A stretch of DNA of 64,000 bases from Tolypothrix sp. FACHB-123 (GCF_014697075.1 NZ_JACJRE010000015.1:1-64000); one strand, 5' to 3'. Counted from the stretch's first letter, positions 23,792 through 34,800 are shown. The notes: generated from the sequence alone by a model not told the origin. Numbers and translations are program-made.

Positions 23792-25579
23792 ATGGAGCGA
23801 ACAATCTCTGCAATGAGCGATCAATTCTGGACATTACATGACTTTACTGCAACTGGCGGTCATCCTCCCTTTAAACGGTTGATGCAAAATCGGTTGCGGG
23901 CGCGTATGGAAAAGCTGGTGCAATTACATCCTGATTGGGATGTGAACGACTACGCGCATTATTTTGGCGAAATTATTAATGACGATTCCCAACCTGAATT
24001 AGAGAAGCGTCTGGCTCACTGGCACTTATTAGCTTACTTCGATCGCGATCGCTGTTATCTAATTTGGCGCAGTTGGTATCGTCTGCCTTTTTACGCGGCT
24101 CATGCGGAAAGTTTGTATGCTCTGACTAACGAACACCTTTGTAATCGGGAGAAGTTACAGCAATATCTTCATAAGTACAAGACTAGTAATGATACGCGAG
24201 CCAATCTTAAAACCTATATGCTAGGGGTGCTGCGTAATATCATGCGCCACTATGTAAATTGGGAGTCAAAATGGCATTTGCTGTGTGATGTAGATCTGAC
24301 TAGTCGCCGAAAACTGCAAAAGGCGGAAGAAAGAATCACAGAAGTACTGAAAAACTCAGGCTCAAAAGAACCGGAAATTTCCCAGTATCTTTTTGCTTGG
24401 CGCTATTTTGTGCCTGTTTACAAAAATAATCGCGTCTACCATCCCAACAGAAGAGAAGGCGAAAAATGGCCAGAACCAGAATTTTCTGATTTTGTCGAAG
24501 CTGCTAAAGACTACAATTCTCAAAGATTTCAACCTGGTGCGCCTTTACAAGTAGCTGTGGGTGCAGCAGTAACGCCAGCAATGATTCAACAATGGATGAA
24601 TATCTGTATTGCTGCATTACAGCAATCTTCGCAAATTACTGAAGTTTCTTATGATGCTATTAACGTACAACAACCGGATCTGAAAAGTATTAGTTCTTGG
24701 GAAGCTTTAGAGCAGGAAGAAAAACCAACAGAAATAGACCAAATTTTACACAGAGAAATTGCAGCAATTGAGCAAAACTTAGACAGTGTTCGCAGCCAAA
24801 TTCCTCAATCTAGCCGCCAAGCTGTGATGCCTTTGTGCTATCCCCATCGCTTGGTACTTTTAACTCAAGAACAGTTTAGTAGTAAGATTGGTGTTCATCA
24901 GGGAACAATTTCGCGCTTTATTTCTAAGAATGTAGAAGCGCCATTGCTAGAAAAGTTTCAAGAGTTAACAAGTGAGCGAATTAATTCCAGTGCTTATGTT
25001 AAAACATTTTTAACGGAAAAATTTGCCCATCTTGACTCTGCTAATCCGATTGAAGTGCAATTAATTGCCGCGATCGCTAACTTAGATCCTGAATCACAGC
25101 AAATTCTGAAACTGAGTTACGGTCAACAAATTAATCTCACCGAGTTAACTCAAATTCTCAGCCAAGAACAACCCATTAGCCAACAGCAAGCGCAACAAAA
25201 ACTGACTTTAGCTCAAAATCAATTAGAAAAAAGCTTTTTAAAGTTACTTAACCAATGGCAAACCAACTATATCAAGTCATGGTTAAAAAACTATTACCAA
25301 AATCTTATTCAATCAGGATTATTAAAGTCTTTTGAGCAATTAGAGTCACAGCAACAAGAAATTATATGCCAGCGATACGTTCAAAAGCAAGACATCAAAT
25401 CTAACTCTCATGCCAGCCAAACCCTGATTTTAGCTAAACAGCAGTTGCAGCGTTCTTTTCTTCGATGGATTAATACCCGTTTTGGTATTTCCCTCAAGTC
25501 AGAAACTCAACAAGTCGGGGAAGTGGTTGAAGATTGGCTGTCAAAAGATGTGCTCTACCTAGAAATCCAGAGAAATTAA
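23792..25579 (+). CDS. Sigma-70-like regulator of the DUF1822/CHASE2/CHAT cluster
   Basis: 595 aa; a second ATG at 23813 (MSDQFWTLHDF) is an equally good start. The N-terminal part is helical and Trp-rich. An HTH-like segment sits near EQFSSKIGVHQGTISRFISK, and two further helical blocks contain the pattern LDPESQQILKLSYGQQINLT, similar to region 4 of sigma factors. Proteins of this type head the same gene cluster in other cyanobacteria (remembered). The next gene begins 9 bp downstream. Whether it is a true sigma factor is unsure because a clear region 2 was not recognised. Confidence 0.6.
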   Translation: MERTISAMSDQFWTLHDFTATGGHPPFKRLMQNRLRARMEKLVQLHPDWDVNDYAHYFGEIINDDSQPELEKRLAHWHLLAYFDRDRCYLIWRSWYRLPFYAAHAESLYALTNEHLCNREKLQQYLHKYKTSNDTRANLKTYMLGVLRNIMRHYVNWESKWHLLCDVDLTSRRKLQKAEERITEVLKNSGSKEPEISQYLFAWRYFVPVYKNNRVYHPNRREGEKWPEPEFSDFVEAAKDYNSQRFQPGAPLQVAVGAAVTPAMIQQWMNICIAALQQSSQITEVSYDAINVQQPDLKSISSWEALEQEEKPTEIDQILHREIAAIEQNLDSVRSQIPQSSRQAVMPLCYPHRLVLLTQEQFSSKIGVHQGTISRFISKNVEAPLLEKFQELTSERINSSAYVKTFLTEKFAHLDSANPIEVQLIAAIANLDPESQQILKLSYGQQINLTELTQILSQEQPISQQQAQQKLTLAQNQLEKSFLKLLNQWQTNYIKSWLKNYYQNLIQSGLLKSFEQLESQQQEIICQRYVQKQDIKSNSHASQTLILAKQQLQRSFLRWINTRFGISLKSETQQVGEVVEDWLSKDVLYLEIQRN

Positions 25580-25588
25580 GGACAGAAA

Positions 25589-27019
25589 ATGCTGAAATTG
25601 CGAAAACTTTCTACTATTTATCCTAACCAGCTCTGGTTGAATTTATCACAAGAGCTTCAACAGGAAGCTTGGCAGCAATCTCAACTTCATGGTAACGCCG
25701 CAGCTCGCTGTCAAGCTTATCTCAATTATCTTTGTTTAAAAAGTTTTGTACCTTGGTTGGAGGCTTGGTTACAAGAAGCTAATCAAACTCCAGGTAAAAT
25801 TTCTCACATTACTTGGGACTCTCTCTGGGAATTTGTCAACGGTACGCCAATTGAGTTAGCTGGAATGCGATTATTGTTGGTTCCTAGCGAAACCAGCGAT
25901 TTAGAGGAATTTGCTATTCCCTGCGAGTGGGTGGATATTCCTAGCTGGAGAAAAGATTATTACCTCGCCGTGCAAATCAATTTAGGTGATTCTGAGCAAT
26001 CTTGGCTGCGGGTGTGGGGATATGCTAGCTATGAAAAACTCAAGCAGCAGGGAATCTATGATGAGAGCGATCGCACTTACTATATTAGTCAGGAAGTACT
26101 AGCTGAAGACTTCTCACAAGCGCTATTTCTCCCCCAGCCAGAAACCATTCCCCAAGGGGAAGCGCCACCGCAGTTATCGGCAAAAGTCGCTCAGGAGTTA
26201 TTAGAGCAACTCAGCAAACCGGATATTTACTCACCGAGATTAGCAGTACCCTTTGCCCAGTGGTCAGCATTACTCACCAACGAACAATGGCGACAGCAGT
26301 TATATAACCAGCGTTTAGGTTTAACTGCAACTGTCCCAGCCGTGAATTTACGCCAATGGTTACAGAAAGCAGACGGCATAGTAGCACAAATGTGGCAAGC
26401 AGTCGAAACACTGTTGACACCGAGAGAATTGAGTGCAGTTCGCGGTGCAGAAAATCCTGATGTCACAGTATCTTCCGAAGCGATCGCGCCATTAATTCGC
26501 CTGTTACAATCAGATCGCCCCGAAAAAGAACGCTGTCAAGCTGCCGGTGTATTAGGACAAATTGGCATTGGACACCCGGAAGCTATTGAAGCGTTGACGC
26601 AATTATTACGCACCGCCAACGATGAAGAAACTCGTTGGGAAGCAGCCTTAAGTCTAGGTAAAATTGCGCCTGAACATCCTCAAGCAGGAGTAAGTAAAGC
26701 GAGGTTAATTGACTTGGGGATACAGTTGGGAACTTACCAAGTCGCCTTAGTCGTCACCATTAGACCAAAAACCGAAGAAAAAATTGGTGTGCGATTGCAA
26801 GTACAACCAATCAACCAACAGCACAAACTCCCACCAAATCTGCAACTGAGTGTGATTTCTGGCGGTGAAACTCGCTTACAAGCCGAAAGCAGAAGTGATG
26901 AACAAGGTGAAGGCAAAGATAAACTGTTGCAACTCGGCTTTAGTCCACCACCAGGAACTCAATTTCAAGTGCGGGTGTCCCTGGAAGGGGTATGTGTGAG
27001 TGAGGACTTTATTGCATAA
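25589..27019 (+). CDS. DUF1822 family protein with HEAT-type repeats
   Basis: 476 aa. The N-terminal half is typical DUF1822 (ARCQAYLNYLCLKSFVPWLE, WVDIPSWRKDYYLAVQINL). Residues about 295-365 carry two HEAT-like repeats (ERCQAAGVLGQIGIGHPEAI and EETRWEAALSLGKIAPEHPQ). A beta-rich tail follows, with a pattern also seen in CHAT-associated proteins (LLQLGFSPPPGTQFQVRVSL). Function is unknown; it is presumed to be a scaffold or ligand-binding partner of the downstream CHAT-CHASE2 protein. Same operon as the sigma-like gene (9-bp gap), 68 bp before the next gene. Confidence 0.8.
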   Translation: MLKLRKLSTIYPNQLWLNLSQELQQEAWQQSQLHGNAAARCQAYLNYLCLKSFVPWLEAWLQEANQTPGKISHITWDSLWEFVNGTPIELAGMRLLLVPSETSDLEEFAIPCEWVDIPSWRKDYYLAVQINLGDSEQSWLRVWGYASYEKLKQQGIYDESDRTYYISQEVLAEDFSQALFLPQPETIPQGEAPPQLSAKVAQELLEQLSKPDIYSPRLAVPFAQWSALLTNEQWRQQLYNQRLGLTATVPAVNLRQWLQKADGIVAQMWQAVETLLTPRELSAVRGAENPDVTVSSEAIAPLIRLLQSDRPEKERCQAAGVLGQIGIGHPEAIEALTQLLRTANDEETRWEAALSLGKIAPEHPQAGVSKARLIDLGIQLGTYQVALVVTIRPKTEEKIGVRLQVQPINQQHKLPPNLQLSVISGGETRLQAESRSDEQGEGKDKLLQLGFSPPPGTQFQVRVSLEGVCVSEDFIA

Positions 27020-27087
27020 ACGAACCGCCAATAACGCCAAGACCGCCAAGGATTCTTCTTTGCGTCTATGCGTGAGAAATAAAAACT

Positions 27088-29427
27088 ATGAGTAGAGTAG
27101 CAGTTATCAAAATCGGTAGAGGCAACTTTCACCAAGGGTTTGAAGTATCGCTAGAACTCAGAGAAGATGGCGGTTCACCCTTGGGAGAAATTGAAGGTCG
27201 GCTGAAACCGAACACAGATATAGAAGGATTGTATTTTTTATGGCAACAATCCTTTCGCAATCTCACCGCGATCGCTCGCAATGATGCTTGGGAAATTGAG
27301 GAAAGCTTACCAACAAATCGCGCTACTAGTGAAATAGCCGCCGACTGTTGTCAATGGATGCGACAAGTAGAAGCTAACCTCAATCAATGGTTGCAAACAT
27401 CGGGGGATTGGGGATGGCAAAAAATCCGCGAAAGGTTAAGCAAAGAGTTAGCTAGTCAGCCTGGTACTCTGCGGTTAGCCATCAAAGCCAAAGAACCAAC
27501 TTTATGGAAACTACCTTGGCATAGTTGGGATTTGCTGTCAGATTACCCCAATGTCGGCATTAGCTACAGCCCGGTAGAGTATGAAGTGTGGGAAAATGCT
27601 AAACGTGAAACTTTAAGCGATCGCGTCCGTCTGCTAGCTATTTTTGGCGATCGCCGAAATCTCAATTTAGAAAGCGATCGCCAAGTTATTGAAAATCTAG
27701 AAGAAACTGAGTCAGTTTTCTGTCATCAGCCCCAAGCTAGAGATTTAATTGCCGAACTGAGAGATCCCAAGGGCTGGGATATCTTCTTTTTTGCTGGACA
27801 CAGCCAAACGGTAGAACAAAGGGGTCGAATTAGTCTCAGTGAAAAGGAAAGTATTGAAACCGATCAATTCAAACACGCCTTAAGTGAAGCAATTCAACAC
27901 GGATTAAGAATTGCCATTTTTAACTCTTGTGAAGGATTGGGACTAGCGCAGCAGTTAGCTGATTTACATGTGCCGATTATTATTGTCATGCAAGAAATAG
28001 TCCCAGATAAAGTTGCCCAATCTTTTCTCAAAGAATTTCTCAAAGAATATGCGGCTGGACAACCTTTATATACTGCGGTGCGACTAGCTCAATTACGTCT
28101 AGAAGAATTTACGGATTTACCAGGTGCTACTTGGTTACCAATGATTTACCAAAATCCTTCGGAAGTGCCGCCCACTTGGCAGGATTTACGACCGAGGAAA
28201 AAGCGCAAGTTTCACCGTCAACTGGAATGGCAGCATCTACCCAATATCTTGGTGAAAAGCTTGGTAGCTACTGGCTTAGTCATGGCGGTGCGTTTTTTAG
28301 GTGGGCTTCAGCCTGTGGAATTTTGGGCTTTTGACCAGATGACACGCTTACAACCTAATCATGGCATTGATCAGCGTTTACTGGTTGTGAAGGTTACGGA
28401 ACAAGATATCCAACAACAGCGTCAGTATCCCCTAAGCGATCGCGTAATTTTACAGGCTATAAAGAAACTAGAAGTTCATCAACCCAGAGCCATTGGTTTA
28501 GATATCTACCGCGATTTCCCCGTAGAACCAGGACATCACGAATTAGCCGCCCATATCCAAAAAAACCCCCGCCTGGTAACAATCTGCGAAGTCAGTAAAC
28601 CAGAACTAAAGGGTGGTAACAAATTTGGCGTTGCTTCTCCCCCCGCTAGCCCAGCCGAGAATGTCGGCTTTAGCGATTTAGCAGTGGAACCAGATGGTAC
28701 AGTCCGGCGTTATTTGTTTCACTTAAATCCAGGTGATTCCCTTTGCCAAGCATCCTATGCTTTTAGTGCGGAATTAGCCTTGCGTTATCTAGATGCCGAA
28801 GGTATTCAACCACAAGCCACACCCGAAGGTTACTTAAAGCTTGGATCTACCGTTTTCCAGCCCTTGGAAAATCATACTGGCTTTTATCACAACCTCGATT
28901 CTCGCGGTCATCAAGTCCTTTTAAATTACCGTTCTGCCCAAAAAGTAGCTAGAGAAGTAACCCTCACAGAAGTTCTGCAAAACGATTTTCCACCCCAATG
29001 GGTGAAAGACCGATTAGTTTTAATTGGTGTTGTAGCGCCATCAGTGGGCGATCGCTTTTCTACTCCCTTTAGTAACGAAATTAACGGCAAAATGCCTGGT
29101 GTAGTAATTCACGCCCAAATGGTGAGCCAAATGCTGAGTATAGCCAAACAAGAACGCCCCTTACTGCGGTTTTGGCCGCAAGCCTTAGATGCTGTTTGGA
29201 TTGGGAGTTGGGCAGTTGTGGGGGGTTTATGCTTCTGGGTATTTCATTCACTGGTTTATCAGCGAATTGCGATCGCCTCAGCCATTATCATTCTTAATAG
29301 CCTGTGCTTTGGCTGGTTTAGTATCGGCATTTGTGCGCCCTTGATTCCTTCAGCAATTGCTTTGGCGATCGCCTACATCATCACAACCAATACGGTGCGG
29401 TTAAGGGGCAAAGATGAAAAAGGTTAA
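27088..29427 (+). CDS. CHAT protease fused to CHASE2 sensor and membrane helices
   Basis: 779 aa. Residues about 150-365 are a CHAT caspase-like domain with His238 (FFFAGHSQ) and Cys281 (FNSCEGLG). A membrane-proximal helix is seen near 390, and then a CHASE2 extracytoplasmic sensor (about 405-680: FWAFDQMTRLQPN, VVKVTEQDIQQQ, RAIGLDIYRDFPV). Three C-terminal helices follow (AVWIGSWAVVGGLCFWVFH, IAIASAIIILNSLCFGWF, LIPSAIALAIAYIIT). CHASE2 normally precedes kinases or cyclases; here the output is an N-terminal protease, so the protein looks like a periplasm-sensing membrane protease. It is followed 17 bp later by the DUF928 gene. Confidence 0.85.
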   Translation: MSRVAVIKIGRGNFHQGFEVSLELREDGGSPLGEIEGRLKPNTDIEGLYFLWQQSFRNLTAIARNDAWEIEESLPTNRATSEIAADCCQWMRQVEANLNQWLQTSGDWGWQKIRERLSKELASQPGTLRLAIKAKEPTLWKLPWHSWDLLSDYPNVGISYSPVEYEVWENAKRETLSDRVRLLAIFGDRRNLNLESDRQVIENLEETESVFCHQPQARDLIAELRDPKGWDIFFFAGHSQTVEQRGRISLSEKESIETDQFKHALSEAIQHGLRIAIFNSCEGLGLAQQLADLHVPIIIVMQEIVPDKVAQSFLKEFLKEYAAGQPLYTAVRLAQLRLEEFTDLPGATWLPMIYQNPSEVPPTWQDLRPRKKRKFHRQLEWQHLPNILVKSLVATGLVMAVRFLGGLQPVEFWAFDQMTRLQPNHGIDQRLLVVKVTEQDIQQQRQYPLSDRVILQAIKKLEVHQPRAIGLDIYRDFPVEPGHHELAAHIQKNPRLVTICEVSKPELKGGNKFGVASPPASPAENVGFSDLAVEPDGTVRRYLFHLNPGDSLCQASYAFSAELALRYLDAEGIQPQATPEGYLKLGSTVFQPLENHTGFYHNLDSRGHQVLLNYRSAQKVAREVTLTEVLQNDFPPQWVKDRLVLIGVVAPSVGDRFSTPFSNEINGKMPGVVIHAQMVSQMLSIAKQERPLLRFWPQALDAVWIGSWAVVGGLCFWVFHSLVYQRIAIASAIIILNSLCFGWFSIGICAPLIPSAIALAIAYIITTNTVRLRGKDEKG

Positions 29428-29444
29428 ATTTGAGGAGGGAAACT

Positions 29445-30293
29445 GTGGCTGAGATTAAGTTTTATTCCTGGAAATTAGGATTAGCTTTGGCATTAGCTTT
29501 ATTTGCAATTAGTTCTGCTGCTAACAAAGCAAAAGCCCAACCTTTCCCCAATCGCCAACAAATCCTTTCTCCCACTGCATCCCCACTCGCGCAAAATTCC
29601 CCAGTGAAATTTAAGCGCCCGCCACTGTCACCACGCGGCGCACCAGGTAACCGCAAAGGCGGCGGAACTCGTGACGGATACATTTGTTCAACCCTGGATA
29701 TTAATGAATCTTTGATGGCTTTAGTTCCATCTGTAGAACCAGAGCCAACAATCAGCCATGTTTGGGGATTAACCCTAGAAGCTTCTCCGACTCTTTGGTT
29801 TTATGTTCCCTATCAGCCCAAAGATATCAAGGTAGGCGAATTAGAAATTTGGGACGAAACTCACTCAGATCCGAGAAATTATCAGCAAATTTATCAAGGA
29901 ACTTTCACTGTTACCAGTACACCAGGAGCGATCGCCCTCACTCTCCCATCGACAGTGAAATTAGAGCCAGGGAAAAACTACCATTGGTATTTAACTTTGA
30001 AAATGAATTGCGATCGCGTTACTCAAGCTGTCAATGTCAACGGCTGGATTCAACAAGTCAAATTAAACAATCATCTTCCCTCGCAGCAATTAGGCGATCG
30101 CGATCGACTCATTTTTTATGTTGAAAATGGCATTTGGTTCGATGCTATAACTCTATTAGCCCAAATGCGCCGTCGCCAACCAGAAACACAAATCTGGCGC
30201 ACAGATTGGCAAACATTAATAGGGGATATCGGCTTAGAAGAGTTTGCCAACAAACCTATAGTACCTTGCTGTCAGCTGCAAACTACAGATTAG
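29445..30293 (+). CDS. DUF928 family exported protein
   Basis: 282 aa from the GTG at 29445, chosen because GAGGAGGG lies just upstream; a TTG at 29430 is possible. A signal peptide is visible (LGLALALALFAISSAANKAKA). A Pro-rich linker (FKRPPLSPRGAPGNRKGGGT) precedes the DUF928 domain (LMALVPSVEPEPTISHVWGL, FYVPYQPKDIKVGELEIWD, KLEPGKNYHWYLTLKMNCD). It probably acts in the periplasm. Last gene of the sigma-DUF1822-CHAT-CHASE2 operon. Function unknown. Confidence 0.85.
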   Translation: MAEIKFYSWKLGLALALALFAISSAANKAKAQPFPNRQQILSPTASPLAQNSPVKFKRPPLSPRGAPGNRKGGGTRDGYICSTLDINESLMALVPSVEPEPTISHVWGLTLEASPTLWFYVPYQPKDIKVGELEIWDETHSDPRNYQQIYQGTFTVTSTPGAIALTLPSTVKLEPGKNYHWYLTLKMNCDRVTQAVNVNGWIQQVKLNNHLPSQQLGDRDRLIFYVENGIWFDAITLLAQMRRRQPETQIWRTDWQTLIGDIGLEEFANKPIVPCCQLQTTD

Positions 30294-30580
30294 GCATTGC
30301 ATACATGAAGTGTAGCTGTTGATGGTTGACTGTTGACGGTTGATGGTTGACGGTTGACGGACTCGAAAGGCTTTTATTGTTAAAATGTAGGTTGGGTTGA
30401 GGAACGAAACCCAACACCCAAAGTCTTGTCATTGTTGGGTTTCACTTCGTTCAAACGCTAGGTTTTGGCACAACCAAGCATGAAAATCTGTCTTTCCCAT
30501 GCCCAATGCCCCATGCCCCATGCCCATTTTCAAGTTAGAAGGGCATCCAAACCCCTCCTGACTTGTTCCTTCTGCCTTCT
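30294..30580. repeat. Repeat-rich intergenic region
   Basis: Contains a GTTGACGGTTGATG-type short tandem array (30317-30360), copy 1 of the GTAGGTTGGGTTGAGG palindromic repeat (30388-30460) and a CCCATGCCCAATGCC-type tract (30497-30530). No gene is recognised. Confidence 0.6.
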
Positions 30581-30976
30581 TCAAGCTGTTTCTACGGGGT
30601 CAATGTTTGGTTTCTTGGCATTCGATTTTACGCGGGTGATAGTACCTTTGCGGATGCGATCGCTCTTGAGCACACCACCAGCTTGCACATATTCAGAGCT
30701 ATTTTTTCCGTATCTGCCAGCAACAGACATCAGCATATTTTCACAGACAACACTCAAGGTTTTTTCTAAGTTGTCAATATCAGTTTTAGAGGCATCAATT
30801 CCAGCCAAAGCAGTATTATGAGAGTTGATTTTATTGCGTAATTCCTCAATTATTTCCAGCATATTTTGCAAGCTGTTAGAATTGCCAAAATCAAGATTTG
30901 GATCGATAGCTTGCATTCCCGAAGCTCTCTTTTGAGCTTTTTCCAGAATCCGAGATGAGCGTTTAGCTAGGGTCAT
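30581..30976 (-). CDS. Conserved-looking hypothetical helical protein
   Basis: 131 aa, ATG at 30976 with AGGAG 13 bases upstream. Basic N-terminus (MTLAKRSSRILEKAQKRASG), central helical part (LQNMLEIIEELRNKINSHNT) with coiled-coil character, then NLEKTLSVVCENMLMSVAGR and a basic, Pro-ending tail. No signal peptide or membrane segment. The family is not recognised; it may be a structural or DNA-associated protein. It stands alone between repeat-rich gaps. Confidence 0.6.
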   Translation of the reverse strand: MTLAKRSSRILEKAQKRASGMQAIDPNLDFGNSNSLQNMLEIIEELRNKINSHNTALAGIDASKTDIDNLEKTLSVVCENMLMSVAGRYGKNSSEYVQAGGVLKSDRIRKGTITRVKSNAKKPNIDPVETA

Positions 30977-31299
30977 ATAATAGATTTACTCCTGACGAAT
31001 TTTGAATTCAGCTTTGCGTTGCTACTGCTAGCTTGTCTTAAAATGAGTAGATTTCGGTTCAGGGAAAATAACAGATTTTTAGGTTTTTTTAACAATTCTT
31101 GGGGTGATAATTCTGTGATTATGCGTAATTTCTAGCGATCGCCTTTTAATCCCGAATTTTTTACCAGATGAGTAGGTTGGGTTGAGGGACGAAACCCAAC
31201 ACCGAAATATCGGTTAAGCTTTCAGAATTCATGTTGGGTTGCGCTGCGCTTAACCCAACTTACACTAATTGGTGCAAAAAATTGGCTGGTTGGTTGTGA
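30977..31299. other. Intergenic region with palindromic repeat
   Basis: Holds copy 2 of the GTAGGTTGGGTTGAGG repeat (31172-31263), whose two halves can form a long hairpin. Otherwise no gene is seen. Confidence 0.5.
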
Positions 31300-31702
31300 A
31301 TGAGATCTGGTTGTGAACGAAGAAGAACTCATTGATAGACAACCTCATCTCGTTGGTTGTGAAGGAGTTGAGGTTCTCTATGGATGAGAACTCATTGATA
31401 GACAACCTCATCTCGTTGGTTATGAAGGAGTTGAGGTTCTCTATGGATGAGAACTCATTGATAGACAACCTCATCTCGTTGGTTATGAAGGAGTTGAGGT
31501 TCTCTATGGATGAGAACTCATTGATAGACAACCTCATCTCGTTGGTTATGAAGGAGTTGAGGTTCTCTATGGATGAGAACTCATTGATAGACAACCTCAT
31601 CTCGTTGGTTATGAAGGAGTTGAGGTTCTCTATGGATGAGAACTCATTGATAGACAACCTCATCTCGTTGGTTGTGAAGGAGTTAAGGTTCTCTATGGAT
31701 GA
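31300..31702. repeat. 63-bp tandem repeat array (six copies)
   Basis: Six nearly identical 63-bp units start at 31325, 31388, 31451, 31514, 31577 and 31640 (GAACTCATTGATAGACAACC...). A degenerate part-unit precedes them. Differences are one or two bases, mainly GGTTGTGAAGG versus GGTTATGAAGG in the outer units. Because 63 is a multiple of three, the array is open on both strands: plus 31332-31736 repeats MDENSLIDNLISLVMKELRF, minus 31265-31663 repeats MRLSINEFSSIENLNSFITN. No ribosome site supports either frame, so translation is unproven. The spacing and lack of unique spacers exclude CRISPR. Confidence 0.9.
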
Positions 31703-31857
31703 GGTAATTTTGGTAAATAAGGCTGATTTTGGGTGAAGTGCGATCGCATTTTGTCGAGCAGCGATCGCACTTCATACTTTTGAGGTGTAAATTACGCATT
31801 ACGTAGCGCTTTGCGCTTCCCGCAGGGTATTACGAATTACGAACTACGAATTACAAA

Positions 31858-34800
31858 TTATTTCCACCATTGCCCCACATCTGCGATCGCACTGGCAAGT
31901 TCTACCGTTGCAACTTCACCACCTAATGCAAAGATAACCGGAAACAATGCTTTGATATCCTGCAGCAAATTAGGGCGAGTGCGAACAGATAACTGATGAA
32001 GGGTATCTCGCCAAAGTGGAAAAAGTATGGCGGATGGCATTTGTGACAGATCAAAAGCTAAGGCACTGAGGGCATTGGTGCGATAATGCTCATCCTCAAT
32101 TGCCCTAGCAGCAGCAAGTGCTTCTGGTAATACCTCTGGCAGTTTGTCGGCTAAGGCAGTGAGGGCATCGGCGCGATAATGCTCATCCTCAATTGCCCTA
32201 GCAGCAGCAAGGGCTTCTGGCAAAACTTCTGGTAGTTTTTGAGCTAAGACAATCAAAGCATCGGCACGATAAAGGTTATCCTGAATCTTTCTAGCAGCAG
32301 TAAGGACTTCTGGTAATAATTCTGGTGGTAGTTTCTCGGCTAATTCACTTAACCTCCGGACACGATAAGATTGATGCTCAATCGCCTCGGTAGCAGCAAT
32401 AGCTTCTGGCACAACTTCTGGTAGTCTTTGGACTAAGGCAATCAAAACCTCAGCACGATCACAGTCATCCTGAGTTTCTCTAGCCGCAGCAAGGGCTTCT
32501 GGCAAAACTTCTGGTAGTTTCTCTACTAAAGCTATCAAAGGTTGGGCGCGCTCGTAATGATTCTGAATTTTCCGAGCGATCGCTAGGACTTCTGGTAATA
32601 ATTCTGGTGGCAGTTTCTCGGCTAATTCACTTAAACGATGACCACGACAAGACTCATCCTGAATAGCCTCCGTAGCAGCAATAGCTTCGGGCACAACTTC
32701 TGGGAATCTTTGGGCTAGGGCAATCAAAACCTCAGCACGATGATAGCTCTCCTGAGTTTCTCTAGCCGCAGTCAGGGCTTCTGGCAGTAGTTTTGGCGGT
32801 AGTTTCTCTACTAAAGGTACCAAAACTTCACCACGAGTCATTCCGTCCTCAATCTCTCTGGCAGCAGCAATAGCTTCGGGCAAAACTTCTGGTAGTTTCT
32901 CTACTAAAGGTATCAAAACTTTAGCACGATAATACTCATTTTGAATCGCCCTGGCAGCAGCAACAGCTTCTGGCAACAACTTTGGTGGCAGTTTGTCTGC
33001 TAAGGCACTCAAGGCATCGGTAAGATAATACTCATCCCCAATCGCCACAGCAGCAGCAAAAGCTTCTGGCAACAACTTTGGTGGCAGTTTGTCTGCTAAG
33101 GCACTCAAGGCTTTGGCACGATTCCACTCATGCCCAAGTGCCCTGGCAGCAGCAAGAGCTGTTGGCAACAACTCTGGTGGCAGTTTGTCTGTTAAGGCAC
33201 TCAAGGCATCGGTACGATCATTCTCATCTCGAATCATCCTGGCAGCAGCAAGAGCTGCTGGCAACAACTCTGGTGGCAGTTTGTCTGCTAAGGCACTCAA
33301 GGTATCGGTACGATGATTCTCGTACCACATTGCCCTGGCAATAGCAAGGGCTTCTGGCAATACTTCTGGCAGTTTATCTGCTAAGGCAATCAAAGCTTGG
33401 GCACGATCGTACTCATCCCGAATCGCCCTGGCAGCAGCAAGAGCTTCTGGCAACAACTCTGGTGGTAGTTTGTTTGCTAAGGCACTCAAGGTCAAGGCTT
33501 GGGTACGAGAATACTCATGCCAAATCGCCTTGGTAGCAGCAAGAGCTGCTGGCAACAACTCTGGTGGCAGTTTATCTGCTAAGACACTCAAGGCTTGGGC
33601 ACGATTCCAATCATCCCCAATCGCCCTGGCAACAGCAAGAGCTTCTGGTAATACTTCTGGCAGTTTATCTGCTAAGGCACTCAAGGCTTGGGCGCGATTC
33701 CACTCATCCCCAATCGCCCTGGCAACAGTAAGGGCTTCTGGCAATACTTCTGGCAGTTTGCCTGCTAAGGCAATCAAGGCTTGGGCACGATTCCAATCAT
33801 CCCGAATCGCCCTGGCAACAGCAACAGCTTCTTTTAACAACTCTGGTGGCAGTTTATCTGCTAAGGCACTCAAAGCATTGGCACGATAATACTCATCCCA
33901 AATCGCCCTGGCAACAGCAAGGGCTTCTGGCAATACTTCTGGCAGTTTGCCTGCTAAGGCACTCAAGGCATAGGTACGATAATACTCATTCCGAGCCACC
34001 CTAGCGGCGGTGAGGGCTTCTTTCAACAACGCTGGTGGCAGTTTATCTGCTAAGGCACTCAAGGCATGGGTAAGATAATCCTCATTCCGAATCAACCTAG
34101 CGGCGGTGAGGGCTTCTTTCAACAACGCTGGTGGCAGTTTATCTGCTAAGGCGCTCAAGGCATCGGCACGATAATTCTCATCCCGAATCGCCCTGGTAAC
34201 AGCAAGAGCTGCTAACAACAACTCTGGTGGTAGTTTATCTGCTAAGGCATTCCTGGCATCGGCACGATAATACTCATCCCAAATCGCCCTGGTAACAGCA
34301 AGGGCTTCTGGCAACAACTCTGGAGGCAGTTTGTCTGCTAAGGCACTCAAGACTTGGGCACGATAATTCTCATTCCCAAGTGTCCTGGCAGCAGCAAGTG
34401 CTTTTTTTAACAACTCTGGTGGTAGTTTGTCTGCTAAGGCACTCAAGGCTTGGGCACGATAATTCTCATCTCGAATCACCACAGCAGCAGCAAGTGCTTC
34501 TTTTAACAACTCTGGAGGCAGTTTGTCTGCTAAGGCACTCAAGGCTTGGGCACGATCATACTCATTCCTAAGTGCCCTGGCAGCAGCAAGTGCTTCTGGT
34601 AATACTTCTGGCATTTTATCTGCTAAGACACTCAAGGCTTGGGCACGATCATTCTCATCCTGAATCGTCCTGGCAGCAGCAAGTGCTTTTTGCAGTGCTA
34701 ATTGTTGAAGATTTGGTGGCAGATAATTGACTAGTTTTGCCAGCGCGTCGATTTTCTCTTCTAGCTTTGGTTTTTGCAGGGCGTAAGCTAGTCCTTGTTC

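Noticed and set aside
31300-31702. CRISPR array
   Set aside because: Units are directly adjacent 63-bp copies with no unique spacers and no cas genes nearby.
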